Under the pieces are notes generated by a model that worked only from the letters and a program-made list of their open reading frames with translations, searched no databases and was not told the DNA's origin. A DNA stretch of 64,000 nucleotides from Sodiomyces alkalinus F11 (Eukaryota; Ascomycota; Sordariomycetes; Glomerellales; Plectosphaerellaceae), in NCBI RefSeq assembly GCF_003711515.1, contig NW_021167092.1, forward strand, positions 425,073 through 489,072, read 5' to 3'. Positions 45,370-57,264 of the stretch are shown piece by piece (the first letter of the stretch is position 1; the number at the start of each line of letters is the position of its first letter). Both the position numbers and the translations under genes were made by a program.

Positions 45370-46060
45370 CCGGATACTAAGGAAGGCAGGGCACTTATTA
45401 TCGCCTCGCCGCTAACTACTTCTAGAATAGTATCTATAAAAGCGTCTAGAGGTTTATTAAGTCCTGTTCCGAATACTAGGCCCGCCGTAGCTATTTCTAG
45501 GAGGATCCCTTAATCTTAATAAGCCAGCCCAAAACCGCCCTCCCTTTTACTTAGGTTAGCCTAGACGTTTAATATCTCTAAGGGTAGTATCTTATAAAGG
45601 CCCGCTATATATTTATAGGTTAGGTTAAGGCTTAGCTACTAAAGAAGAACACGTCGAAGGCTATTACCGTATTTTTATAGGAAACTATAATTTAAAGGTA
45701 TGGGCTTTATATAATCCTCCTTATAGATAGAGGTCTAGAGAATAAGGGTTATATAATCGAGTCAAACCGTTATTATAGGACTACTTAAAAGCTCGCCTTA
45801 GCATATTACCCCCGCGCTAATAGCCTTAATAAGGTTAGGTATAAGGCTATTATCTATACTCTATCTATCTAGTTAAAGCTTTACCCTAAAGCCTTTTACG
45901 AGATCCTCCCGATAGTCCTTTTCGCTAACCGTATAACGGTAAAAACTTTTACTAGCGGTATCCCTTTCTTCCTTCTACACGGCTATAAGACTATTACCCT
46001 GATTGAGACAACCTGCTAACCTAGAGAGTACTAGACTAGGGCCGTGTTAATACCCTTAAG
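45370..46060 (+). pseudogene. Gypsy 2 integrase
   Basis: H2C2-like zinc site: GRQGTYYRLAANYF-KSIYKS region (about 45,380-45,445) then CSEYQARRSYF at about 45,465-45,500, with one Cys changed. DRGLENKG at about 45,728-45,752 matches S-D-R-G-x-E-F/N, and KLASAYYPRANSLNKVGYKA at about 45,789-45,848 matches S-T-A-Y-H-P-Q-x-x-G-x-x-E. The tail has ITVKTFTSGIPFFLLHGYKT (about 45,933-45,992). Confidence 0.8.
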
Positions 46061-46714
46061 AATAAGATAATACTTCGGTTAAAGGCTTTTACCTAGCTTA
46101 ATACCGAGCGATATACTACTATTACTATAATTACTAAATAATAAGGGCGACGGATAGCCTATACTAACGCTAGCCGTGCCTGAGTACTCTGTAAGTAAAG
46201 GCTATAAGTTAAGGATCTTATACTAGTTCACGATACTAAGAAAGCTATTAATATAAGCTATAAGGCTAAGCTTAACTACCGATAGAATAGCCTATATCGT
46301 ATCTGGAAGGCTAACCACGATAATAAGTCCTTTATCCTTAAGACTCTTATTAGAGAAGAACTAAAAGGGATTACTTTTACCGCTAACCGCCTAAAGAAGT
46401 TTATCTAAAATAATAATAGGCACTAGGAGCCTAAGGACTAGACTATACTTAAATAAGACTATAGCGAGGAGCTTAAGATTATGTACCCTACTCGAGGAGC
46501 GCTTATTACCGAAGAAGGTACTAAAGCACCCCTTTTACCTAGCGAGGACCCTAAGGAACATACTAGGGCCGAGGATAATATTAATTCCCCTAAGTATACT
46601 ATTAACGGTCTTTTATACCGCTCCGAGAGACTAAAAGAGTTATTAGGGGAGTATTATAAGAAGCTAGAGGAAGAATTAAAAAAGGTAAGGGAGTCTAGTA
46701 CCGTTAAGCAATAG
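46061..46714 (+). pseudogene. Gypsy 2 C-terminal extension, charged coiled coil
   Basis: Downstream of integrase. The last 78 codons (46,481-46,714) lack stops and form an acidic Pro-rich part followed by a coiled coil (RLKELLGEYYKKLEEELKKV, about 46,628-46,687). I saw no chromodomain signature. The TAG at 46,713-46,715 may be native or from CAG. Confidence 0.5.
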
Positions 46715-46715
46715 A

Positions 46716-47400
46716 TTCTATAACACCTACATTTTAACCCGAGTAAGTATACGGATTATACTAGCGAGCTATATTTTATTCCTTATTATCACTTTCCCTG
46801 ATTTCCTTTATTTTTAAAGCCTATACTTACTAGGAGGCTAGCGTATAGTCTTAGGGCCGAGGGTAAATAAAGCTAAGTCTTGTATCCACCTGAAGTCGCG
46901 ATATATACTAGTATAAAGGGCGTAAGCCTATAAATAATCTTCCTAACCACTACCCTAATCCGTTTCTTTGTTAAACCTTTGCCTTTATTACCCTAATTAG
47001 AAGCACTATAAACCTATCTAGACTTATTTCCCCGACTAGAAGACTTTTCCCTATATTTATTACTTATTATATTTATAAGTAAGCCTAACTACGTGGACGT
47101 TATAAAGATATACCACTATATATACTCTTTTCTATAATAAGTATAGGTTTCTTTTATTATAATTTCGAATTCTTTACTTCTATTCCCCTAATCACCGTAT
47201 AATGTATCGGACGTAAGCTAAATTATATCTAGTTTAATATAAGCTGCCTATTCTGCGGAAAGGAGTTATAGCCGGGAATAACTAGTATAGGGACGGTTAC
47301 TAAGGATATAATTTATTATGATTATTATTCTTACTCCGCTATTCTATCTAATCTATAGGAGTCTAAATTAGGCTATATGGTACTTCTCGGGTGGCTATAA
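46716..47400. other. Gypsy 2 3' flank, LTR expected but not found
   Basis: A+T-rich, no coding frame recognised. A 3' LTR should begin here, but no matching sequence is visible at 29,283-29,960. Confidence 0.3.
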
Positions 47401-48240
47401 AGGGGAAAACCCGGGATCCCGGGGAAAACCTTTATACTCGTCCTTAGTTAGAGTAGTGCCGCTACGGGGCCGATATAGCCCCGGTTCGCCCTATCTGCGT
47501 ATCTAGATCGTACCTCTAGGCTAATAGCTAACGGGAAGGGTAGTAGGCTATAGTTCGGGTTAGCCTAGGCTAGTTATTAGTAAGGGGGCGGGGGCCGAAA
47601 GGGTGCCGCGGCGTCTCCGCCGTGTAGCGGCCGCGGCACGCTAACTACGGCCTCCCTATATCCGCGGGGACTCTACCTATTATTCCTTCTATTTAATTAA
47701 TAAAGAAAAGGCGAGGTAGGCGTTCCTGCCTCCCTTGGGGGGGGGGTGCCTTCTATATCCGGCGGTACATAGGAAGGGTAAGGCTCCCCCTATACCCGAA
47801 GAATAGTAGATATTAAGGTCCTTTTCCTTTTCCTCTTCCTCTTTTTCCTTTTTATAACGCTATAGATTACGTTATAGGTATCCCTTATTACGTTCCCGTT
47901 TACGGTCTTATAGGCCTACTGTCGCGGTATCGTGCTAACTAGCGGTATCTTCTAGTTCTTCTATTCTTAATCTATAAATTCTCGCTTAATCTAGTACGTG
48001 GTGGTTTACGAGCGGCGTTACGGTGGCGTGGGGTTAACTAGGTAGTGTAATAGTAGTAGTAATAATAATAATAATATTAATTATACCTAGAGTCCTAGTA
48101 TAAGTATCTCTATATTATAGCGGCGCCGTGGTAGTAGTATACTAATAGCCGTAGATACCTCCTTCTAATAATAATAATCGTTATAAGTAAGGTACTATTC
48201 CAGTTATACTATATATATACTCTAATAGTGCCGATATAGT
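47400..48240. other. G-rich and simple-repeat stretch
   Basis: No gene recognised. It holds G10 at 47,737-47,746, GTGCCGCGGC-type GC-rich palindromes near 47,605-47,640, a polypyrimidine tract at 47,823-47,857 and a TAG/TAA triplet repeat at 48,049-48,075. The polypyrimidine tract parallels the one left of LINE C. Confidence 0.6.
48049..48075 (+). repeat. TAG/TAA triplet microsatellite
   Basis: (TAG)3 followed by (TAA)5-6. TAG units may be RIP products of an original (TGG) or (CAG) repeat. Confidence 0.8.
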
Positions 48241-48250
48241 GTTATAGCGG

Positions 48251-48902
48251 CTGACTTATAGTAGTTATCTCTGTTATAGTAAGTGTTTAGGCAGCTACCC
48301 CGATACCGTCTCCGCTTATACTAGTACTACTGGAATAGGCGCCGCGTGCTTCTAGTACGCTAATAGTCGATATTCCTATAAGGATATAAGCCGTCCCTAT
48401 ACCGTAGTGGTACTGCTAGTATATTAAGGTATTCTGACTAGTTAATAGGTCCCCCCCGCTACGAAGAAGTAGTAGTAGCGTTTTATAGACGTTTATAGTC
48501 TTTATTTATCGGTAAAGGCTACTAGTAGCGATGGTGTCGTTGCGGTAAATAGCCCCCTTTTAATATCGCGGTAGCGCTATACTCATAACCTATTAGACTA
48601 AGGAGCACCTAAAGACGGCGGCTTTATCCTTTAGACAGGCCGTCTCTTAGGCGCTACCTTCCGGTTATAGCCGTGGCGGCACCTTATCGGTAGAGGCGCT
48701 CCTACACGATATCGTCCGCCGAACTCGCCGTATAAAGGATATAGTGGGTGTCCTGATAGATAACTATATACGTAGTCCTTTTTCGGTTTCGCTATAGCGC
48801 CCCTACAGTAATAGTATAACTAACTAGTTCTAGGACCTTAAGTATATTAAGAGTAGTATTAGCACCTTTGAGGGTCGTAAGGACGAAATTAGCGAGGAGT
48901 AA
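48251..48902 (+). pseudogene. Cys-rich spliced gene convergent with LINE D
   Basis: Exon 1 (from about 48,200 to 48,544) encodes C-S-S-C (both Tyr, 48,257-48,268), further Cys at 48,272-48,298, then C-x2-C-x4-C-x-C at 48,347-48,379, and ends FIDVYSLYLSVKATSSDGVV. A putative intron 48,545-48,596 (GTAAAT, CATAAC, TATTAG) joins in phase 0 to exon 2 (48,597-48,902). Exon 2 encodes a helical, Arg-rich segment (RGGTLSVEALLHDIVRRTRR at about 48,678-48,737) and an acidic end before TAA. It has the same Cys motif as the antisense genes of gypsy 1, 3 and 4. It may be LINE D 3' cargo, or the survivor of a lost minus-strand gypsy element. Confidence 0.55.
48545..48596 (+). other. Putative fungal intron in the 48-kb Cys-rich gene
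   Basis: GCG then GTAAAT, CATAAC near 48,584-48,589, TATTAG ending 48,596; 52 nt. It links two frames that are otherwise out of register. Confidence 0.5.
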
Positions 48903-48979
48903 TAAAAGGGGGGGGGGCTTTAGCCCGATAACGCTTCGATACCGCCGGGGCCGCGGCTAATAAGGCCTTATTTAATACT

Positions 48980-51900
48980 AACTAGACCCTTATATTACCT
49001 TTTCCCTGCTACGGTACCGCCGCGTTCTCGTAGGCTTCTATAACGTGAAGGGCGAGGCGAAAGTCCCTAAGCCTTTTCCGTTATAGGAACCACTTAGCTA
49101 TGACCCCGGCCTCTATATTATAGTCTAGTGCGTTATATAGATCCCCTCTAGTCGTGAGTAGCCTTCTTATAGCACCGAAGAGCTCCCTACGCTCTTCCTC
49201 GGTTATATCCTAGTACTAAAGCACTATATACTTCGCTATTTCTGCCCCCCTATTATTATAGGGGCACCGCGTTATTAGGAATCCCGGTACCCTCGCTTTA
49301 GCTAGGAAGGCTTATAGGCCTAGCTTTTCTAATCTAATTTAGGTAAGTGCGGCGTTCTATAGCTTTAGGAGTCCTTTATATTTCTAGAGGACGTGTTATA
49401 TTAGGGGGCGGCTTAGTGCTGCTACGGTATAGATATAGGGCCTTTATGTCTTTACCTAGGTTCGGCCCTATTCCCTTATACGGGTTTTCCTTAGGGCCGT
49501 GTTTCCGGTCTAGGTTATTAGGGCGTTTTTTTAGGCTATCCACGCGAGGGCCGTATAGGTCCTATAATACCTATTCGGTGCCGCTAGGGCTCTCGCTACG
49601 GCGTAGGCTCCGGCTAATATCCTATCTTCGGTCCCCCCATCTTATATCCGGCGGACCTTCCAGGCACTTAGGCCTAAAAGAAAATAAGTTAAAGGGGGGG
49701 ATAAAGGTCTTTTTTTAGAGGACCCTAACCGGCGTAGCTTTATAGGACCCGGCTACTAATTAGAGGTATTAGTTCTACGACGTTATAAGTGCCGCTACGG
49801 GGCTATACCGGGGGCCGGCCCCTATCTTATAGACAGTTAAGGTGTAATAGGCGATTCTTAGATATATTACTATAAGGTATAGTCTTCTTACGTTTATAAA
49901 GCTATACCCCTACGCCACTATACTAAGCCTTAAGAGGGCGTATATTTAGGTGTTTAAACGGCTCTTTACCTTTTTAGTGTATTATCGGAAGTCGAGCTTC
50001 CTATTAAGCTAAACTCCTAGGAGCCTTATCGCCTCCGCTACTAGCACCGAAATAGCGCCGAGGGGGAGCGGGTAGGTAAGGGTTAGCGTGACTTCGTAAA
50101 AGGGATATAGATATACTTAGCTAGTTCGAATTATAGCCTACTCGCTATCTCCTAGTCTAGATATATCCGCTACGAGGCGGCGAGGCGGTATCGCGTTTAT
50201 ACCTCCGTTTTACTAAAGGCGATAATATTCGTGTTATCTATGAAACCTATTACTATTATTTTAGGGACCCTTTTTAGTTCCTCGTAAAGGGTAGAGATAT
50301 AGAGGATAAAAAGGATAGGGGAGATCGGGGAGCCTTACAGTATACCCCCGCGGAGGTGCCGCGGGGGGGCCGTTTCGCTATTAAGTAGTAGCTAGGCTAT
50401 ACGGTCTTAGAGGAAGCTACTAATTAGGGTAGTAAGCCACCGGGGGAAGCCTTTCCTTTTAAGTACTTTAAGGAGGCGGGAGTAAAGGATAGTATCGAAA
50501 GCGCCTTTAATATCTAGTTAGAGTATCGAAGCGGTGCCGCTATAGGCTTAGCTCGCCCTTACGGCTTCTGTGACTCTTTATACTATTATCTCTATACTCC
50601 GCCCTGTCCGGTTACCTATCTATCTTTCCGGGAGGAGCCGATACTCCTCCGCTATAGCGGCGATACGGTCGGCTAGTATCCCTTTAAGGACTTTACCTAT
50701 TATATTAAGGAGTGATATCGGTCGTTAGCCCTTTACTATCTTATAGTCGGCCGGCGGCCGGCCTTTCTTTTTAAAGACTACTATAATAGCGTGGCGGCAC
50801 CTTTTCGGGTAATAGCTTATATTAAGGCACGCTATAAAGATAGCATTTAGTCTTTAGTATAGAGGAGGTCTATATACTTTTAGGAGCCCTGCTAGCAGCC
50901 TATCGGGCCCTAATACCGCCTAGGGTTTAATCTTCTTAAGACGCCCCTATATATCCGCTACGGTAATATCGTAGCGGATATCCTAGCTACGGGGGAATTC
51001 CACTCCTAAGGGCCTAAGTATAGTAAGGAGAGGGGGTAGGAAGAACTTCTGGTTAAGGAGTTTAGCTTTCTCTACGTGTATAGTGGCTAGGTTATCGCTA
51101 TTATTTTACCGTAGTAGCGGTACTAATAAGGGGTCCGGCGGTACTCTCCCTTTTATTCTTACCTATTTCTATAATTATTGGAGGAGGTTATCGTTCTTCC
51201 CGGTCTTATATAGCAGGTACTACTAGTATAGCCGCTTCGTTACCGTAACGGCTTTATCGCGGCGTTTCTCCGCGTTCTAGAACTTATCCCATCGGTTCCT
51301 GGACTTCCTTAATATATATCTACGGTAAAGGCGTCTTACCTTCTAGGTAAAAGCGATTAGCTCCGCGTTCTACTATGGGGTAGGTAGAAGTCCCGGGGTA
51401 CCCCTGCGGCGGCGCGGTATAGCCTTATCGGCTAAGGTTATAAAGTCCCCGATTAGGTTATTTAGTGCTAAGTCGATATCTCCTAGTATTATAAGGGGGC
51501 CGGTCTACTATAGTTATATAGCGGCGAGTAAGGGGACCTATAAGGGGTTAAAGTCTTTCTAGACCTAGTAGGGCCCGCTTAGGTCCCGCGGTAGCGTTAT
51601 CGCGGTACTTAGTATAGTATCTATCTCTATATAGATTTAGGTCGTTTATAAGTAGTAGTCCGACCAGATAACGGTCTTATCGGGGCTGCCAAAGTCGTAG
51701 CGGAGTCCCGACGTCGCCTATATAAGGTTAATCGTACTAGTACACCGGACCGGGCGGTGCTATATAGTAGTTTCGGGGGGGGGGGGTTATGAGGTCTAAG
51801 TTCTACCGGGTTATAGGGGTACATAGGGTATCGGCTCGGGGGTAGTATCGCGGTGGCTATAACTATAGGGGGTAGTATAGGTTAAAGTCCCGTATAAGGA

Positions 51901-52280
51901 TATAGTAGCCCTATAGCGGTGCTATATCGAATATATCTTATAGGGGCATGTTTTAGGGGATCCTGGCCAACTAGTAGTTTTCTAAGTAGATTAACTAGAT
52001 TATAAGGGCGTTATCCCCGGTCCTAAAGGTAACCGCGTAGGTATCGCGGTAGGCCCGCCACGTCTATATATATAGCGGGTGTCTTTTATAGATATATAGG
52101 AGTATATAGCCCCCTCCCTAGCTTAACTGGTATACCTCTTAGGAGGGGTAGGCAGGGCTTTTCGTCAAGGGGTTAAGACCGGGTTCCTGGATCGCTATTA
52201 TATCGTACTCGGCGCGGTACCGAAGCGGGAGCTCTTACCGCGCCTAACTCCTCCCTATATTCCACGAAAGGATATAGATT
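48980..52280 (-). pseudogene. LINE D ORF2: endonuclease and reverse transcriptase
   Basis: Endonuclease from the right: ILSWNIGRS at about 52,238-52,264 (family N-x-x-R/S), YDIIAIQEPGLNPLTKSPAY near 52,140-52,210 (Q-E-P-W), IRDFNLYYPL near 51,880-51,910 (G-D-F-N-x-H-H-P-x-W). RT: FIDNTNI at 50,225-50,248 (F-A-D-D-T-N, second Asp now Asn). The C-terminus has a Cys/His site near 49,220-49,270 (C-x2-C ... H ... C) followed by an EEERRELFGAI-type helix. About 1,090 codons, normal for the family. Stop-free pieces at 49,347-49,718 (+) and 51,627-51,824 (-) are shadows. Confidence 0.8.
51775..51786 (+). repeat. G12 homopolymer
   Basis: Twelve consecutive G within LINE D ORF2. It would shift the frame if its length varies. 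Confidence 0.9.
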
Positions 52281-52337
52281 TTTAATAATTAATAGGGGGT
52301 AGGGGGGGTTAAGATAACGTGCCCGGTATAATCGGGG

Positions 52338-52342
52338 TCTAG
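52338..52342. repeat. Target-site duplication of gypsy 4, left copy
   Basis: TCTAG, identical to 59,562-59,566. Confidence 0.85.
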
Positions 52343-52556
52343 TGTTACGGGTTGACTCTGATATAGAGGATCCGGCTATACTCCGGATCTTCCTGACTGT
52401 GCGCTTAGTTAACGGACCTATATCGCTAAGTTATCGCTACCTTATAGCTAGCCTAGCGCTATAGACTTCTCTCCTTTTCCTTCTTCCTTGCTTAGTTCTA
52501 GATAATCTATTATTACGACCTCACTTAGTGCCACGACCTATAACTAGTCGTTTATA
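52343..52556 (+). repeat. Gypsy 4 5' LTR, 214 bp
   Basis: Starts TGTTACGG and ends TTTATA (from TTTACA). Equal length to 59,348-59,561, offset 7,005. It includes the inverted pair GGATCCGG/CCGGATC near 52,368-52,391. The differences I checked are mostly transitions. Confidence 0.95.
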
Positions 52557-52899
52557 TATCTAGAACTCAGCGATACCCACGCGCTACGCTAGTAATAGAT
52601 TAGGATCCTAACGCTACCGCCTAATAACCTATTAGAATTAAATAGGTTATAGAGTAGACGAACTAATAGTTCGAAAAAAACGACTAAGCCCTAAACGTAA
52701 GGCTAGGCCCTGTCTATAAATAATATACCGATATTAACTTAACGCTCGCTCTAATATAAGAATACTACTCGGACATACGCTAGTTTATAGACTAATAACG
52801 CGCGAGAGAAGAAGCCGATAAGCGATAACGTTAGTTAGTTAAATAGCTTATAGCCCGGCTCCTAGGATCGCCTGCCCTATAGAACCTAACGCCGCTTAA

Positions 52900-53950
52900 C
52901 CTAAATATCTCGGCTTCTTTATAGACGCTGATAATCCTTATACTAATAGAGTCTACCCTATTACCGGTTCTATCGCCTACGCTATAGCCGATAATAATAG
53001 TAGTCGCCCCGACCTTAACGGCGATACCCCGTAAGACCGTCGATAGCCCGGCAAAGTTCTTAGGGAAGTGAGTATACTATAATGCGTAGGCCTACGCAAT
53101 ACGGTAAAAGCTTATAATCGATAGCGACTTATTCTAGAATAATATATAAGCTTAGTATATAACCTATAATTACCTAGGGCCCGAAGTATAATAGGTTATA
53201 TTAGCCTTCTATAAAAGCGATAGGCCGGGTAAGCTTATACATCCTAACGACTTTATAGCGTATCTTAATTATACCTACCTTAACCCCACGGAATAATCAT
53301 AGGCCGCCTAACCCTTACGCACGATTCGCTAACGAACCGATAAGTCGTTTACTGCCTTCCTACCCCGTTTTAAAAGATAGATCGCCCTTATAGGTAATAC
53401 CGAATAGGAAGCTACCGTATAGATCTTATTCCTTAAAGGAGCGATTACTTCGCGATTTAGGGATAAATTTATCTCCGCCCGAATCCCTATTAACCACTAT
53501 ACTATATAGGTTAATAGCGTGTAAAAGATCGCTAAGAAACTCGAAGGCTCTTAATTTGGATAAAACTATAATAAATAAGCTTAAGACTCTATAACCGCGA
53601 AGAAGGATACCGATAGCGATATAAAGATTAGCGGAGTAAACTGTATTAACGATAGGAAGGCGAAGTAAAAGACTCGGATATACTATAACTATAATAAGAA
53701 GGGGTATATCGCTCGGAACTATAAAAAGCTAAAGGAAAACTAAGATATAGTCCGGAAGGTTCAGGAGACTCGTATAAAAAATTGCGATAAGAGCGGGGAT
53801 AAATCGACTAATAAGGACGGCTCGGAAAAAGAGTAGCTTTAACGCGAAAATAGGCATTAAAGCCGATAGCTATAATACAGCGGGAGTAGGAGGCGTTTAA
53901 AGTGCGTGCTAGTAATAACCCGGCACTTATAGTAGCTAGAGTAAATAAAC
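52900..53950 (+). pseudogene. Gypsy 4 gag
   Basis: Capsid-like helical part: LITDSDLFWNNIQAQY-type segment (about 53,110-53,160), NDFIAYLNYTYLNPTEQSQA (about 53,248-53,310) and FTAFLPRFKRQIALIGN (about 53,350-53,400). A nucleocapsid knuckle lies at 53,681-53,722, Y-Y-N-Y-N-K-K-G-Y-I-A-R-N-Y, with every Cys and the His turned to Tyr. A charged C-terminus follows. The start could not be fixed because ATGs are mutated. Confidence 0.8.
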
Positions 53951-55900
53951 GGCGTATCCTCGCCCTTATTAATACTAGTTATAACTACTATACCGCTATA
54001 AGTGAATAGTTTACCTAAAGACTTTAATTACCGTTAATCGATAAGACGAATCGATTACTAAATAGCTTCTCGGAAGCTACTAGGACTATTAATAGCACGG
54101 GGATCACCGTCTATAAGCTCCAGATCAGCGGTTACCCGTAAAGGAGATTCGTATATATAATACCCGGGCTTAACTAAGACGTATTCCTCGGGAAGCCCTA
54201 AATAGAATAAAACGATATAATATATTACGCTAAAGATAAACCGCTTTACTACGGAGTAGCCGGATTAAATATACGACTTTATCACGAGAAAGAACCTACC
54301 GGAGTATAAGCTATCCGTAACGCTTATTTAATTATAGGATCTATATTCGCGGGTATTATTCGACGACTACGATAAAAGGGTAAGGAAGTCTTAATCTAAG
54401 GAGTAAGCCTTAAGGATATCGAAAAAGCGGTATATAAGAAATAACTAGTAGACCTAAAGGACTTTATACCTAAAGAGTTACTATAAGAGTTCGGTAACTT
54501 ATTCGCGCCCGATAAGGCTAATTAATTACCGCTATACCGATTAAGAGTTAATTATAAGGTAAACCTTATACCCGGAAGCGATAGTAAGGAATTATCGTTT
54601 CCTTAAGGGCCGCTCTATAATATATCGAGAGAAGAACTCTTAATATTACGGAAAACACTTACTAACCTAATAGATAAAGGATTTATCCATGCTAGTAGTT
54701 CGGAAGCCGTGGCTCCTATCCTCTTTATAAGAAAGCTAAGTAGAGGACTTCGATTTTATTATAATTATCGAGTATTAATCACGATTACTAAGACCGTTAT
54801 TTATTTCCCTTAATCGCTAAGACGCTATAAAACCTAAGCTAAGTAAAGTGGTTTACGAAGCTTAATATAGTCGCCGCCTTCTATAAGATTAGAATAGCCT
54901 TAGGATACGAATATAAGACCGTATTCTAAACTCGGTTTAGGCTCTTCGAATAGCTTATCTACCTATTCGGCCTAAGTAAGGCTCCCGCGACTTTTTAGTA
55001 ATATATTAATAAGATACTATAGCGCTTCCTAAACGACTTTATTACCGCTTATATCGATAATATCCTAGTCTACTTTAGTAGGAGTCGGGCCGATTATAAG
55101 GTAAAGGTAAAATAGGTACTCCGCGTACTCACGGACGCCGACCTAAACCTAGATCCGTCGAAGTATAAGTTTAGCGTAAAGACCGTAAAGTACCTAGGAT
55201 ATATAATCACCGCGGAGAAAGGCTTGTCTTACGACCTAAAGAAGTTATAAGCTATTCGCGAGTAGGAAACGCCTATAACGGTTAAGGGCGTGCGAAGCTT
55301 TTTAGGGTTCACGAATTATTACTAAATCTTTATTAAGGATTTTTCGGGGGTCTTAGTCCTATTAATAGCACTAACTAAGAAAGACTATACCTTTTAATAG
55401 GGTTCTAAAGAAGAAGCGGTCTTTCGCGAGCTAAAGGCGAGGTTCTAAAAAGGACCGATACTATAATAGTAGGACCTAGTAAATAAGATATTTATTAAGA
55501 CGGACTACTCGGGGTTTACCCTTAGAGGTAGCCTAATATAATAAAACGCGGACGGAAATCGCTATATAGTCGTATACTACTCTTATAACCTTAATAGAGC
55601 GGAATATAATTACCTAACCCACGATAAGGAAATACTAGCGATTATAAGTTATTTAACGATATAGCGAGCCGAGCTTATTAATTATAGGTAGCTTATAGTC
55701 CTCTCCGATTATAAGGCCCTTAAATACTTTATAATAAAGCGAACGCTTACTAAGCGATAAAGCCGATAGGTCGGTAAGCTTATATAGTTTAACTTTATAC
55801 TCGAGTATTAGAAGGGAAAGGATAACACGATAGCGGACGCCCTTTTATATCGATAGTAAGATAAGCCCTAAGATATAATAGATAAACGGGAATAATCTTA
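53951..55900 (+). pseudogene. Gypsy 4 protease, reverse transcriptase and RNase H
   Basis: Protease LINTSYNYYTAIS at 53,965-54,003: the D-T-G site at 53,971-53,979 is now N-T-S, both changes expected from TpG to TpA. RT: KGFIHASSSEAVAPILFIRK at about 54,676-54,735, Y-I-D-N at 55,050-55,061 (second Asp lost), KYKFSVKTVKYLGYIITAEK at about 55,160-55,219. RNase H: FIKTDYSGFTLRGSL (about 55,491-55,535), DKEILAII near 55,624-55,648, KGKDNTIADALLYR near 55,815-55,855. Confidence 0.9.
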
Positions 55901-57230
55901 TTATATTTAATTAATTCCTAATACCGCGATTCTACTTAGTATTCGCTATATTAATAGCGCTTAATTAATCTTCGAGGCGGACTAAGAGCTATAGCGATTA
56001 TAGGATCAAACGCTTACAACCGATAAATAATATCGAGGAGCCTTATCTACAGTCCTTAAAGAAGAATAATAGTTCCTACTATTATTAGAATTAAAGCTAT
56101 AAATAGCCGAGTACTTAGTCTTTACGACTAGGTTATTATTATTCCGTAACCGAATTTAGGTGCCCGGGTCTATTAAAGGGTCGATATTATAAGGGAGGAT
56201 TATTTAGTTAATTCACGATTTAGTAATCGGAGGATACCCTAGACGCGAAAATACTATCGCCTTAGTAATGTGTCGCTTCTTTTAGCTAAGGATAAATAAG
56301 GATATCCGATAATCTATCCGGAACTACGATATTTATAGAAGGGGGTATATATAGAGAAATACGAAATAAGGCCTTTTACGCCCCCTCCCGGTACTAGAAT
56401 AAATACGGAGCGACCTATTAATAGATTTTATAATAGACCTATTATTAGCCGGTAAGAAGAAGGCGCGCTACCTTTAAGTTAGTATAGATTATCTAATTAA
56501 GGCGGTAATATTAAAAGCGATAAAGATAATAGAAGCCGAAGCTTACGCGGAATAATTCCTATACTATTATTCCCGGTTCTACGGAATACTTAGGTCGATT
56601 ATTAGCGACTAAGGCTTAAACTAAATAAGTAGGTTCTAAAAGTATTTTTATAAGCTCGCACGGATATCGCGTAAGCTTAGTATAGTATATTACCCTTAAA
56701 CCGATAGAGTAATAGAGCGTATAAACTGAGAAGTATAAGCTTATTTACGAGCCTTTATCTATTACGCTTTGGACGACTAGGAATACCTACTACCTATAGT
56801 ATAATTAGCCCTAAATAATCGTAAAAGCTCCGCGACAGGGTTTAGTCCTTTCTTCTTAGAGTATAGCTACTATATCGATCCGATCTAGATAACCGAAAAG
56901 CCCCCTTTAGAACCTAGAGTATTAGTGGCCTACGACTTACTACGCCGTTTATAGGAAACGACTAAGTTCGCTTAGGCCGTAATCGTGTTAACGTAGCTTA
57001 GAAATAAGGAGTCTACTAACTAACGTTATATACCGGCTAAGTATTTTAAGGTTAACGACTTAGTTTAGCTATCGTTAGCTATCTATTCGACTCCGCGACT
57101 ATTATAAAAGCTCGACTAGCTCTATCGTAAATACCGAGTCACAAAGGTAATTAGCCTATATATAGTTAAGCTCGCTATACTATTATAGATTTACCCTTAA
57201 TTCTACGTAGACTTATTATATCGCGTGGGC
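55901..57230 (+). pseudogene. Gypsy 4 integrase
   Basis: Zinc site LIHDLVIGGYPRRENTIALV followed by MCRFF at about 56,209-56,283. Core: DLLIDFIIDLLLAGKKKARY (about 56,413-56,472), IISDQGLN (about 56,597-56,620), YYPQTDRVIERINQEVQAYL (about 56,689-56,748, with the catalytic Glu). A GPY/F-like tail (KVNDLVQLSL near 57,050-57,080) leads to the chromodomain. Confidence 0.9.
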
Positions 57231-57264
57231 GATAACCCCTTTCTGGGATAGGTAGTAGACGACC

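Larger units (their letters stand above)
29900..46714 (+). mobile_element. Gypsy 2: Ty3/gypsy element interrupted by gypsy 1
   Basis: Gag N-terminus (29,960-30,523), then the nested gypsy 1 (30,524-38,027), then gag C-terminus, protease, RT, RNase H and integrase to about 46,060, and a charged C-terminal extension to 46,714. LTRs were not found. The length is inflated by about 1.8 kb because of the false duplication around the Ns at 41,210. Confidence 0.75.

Noticed and set aside
46716..47400. Gypsy 2 3' LTR
   Set aside because: No similarity seen with the region before its gag (29,283-29,960).
49347..49718. Plus-strand Arg/Leu-rich 123-codon frame
   Set aside because: Lies opposite LINE D ORF2, which is supported by RT and endonuclease motifs on the other strand.
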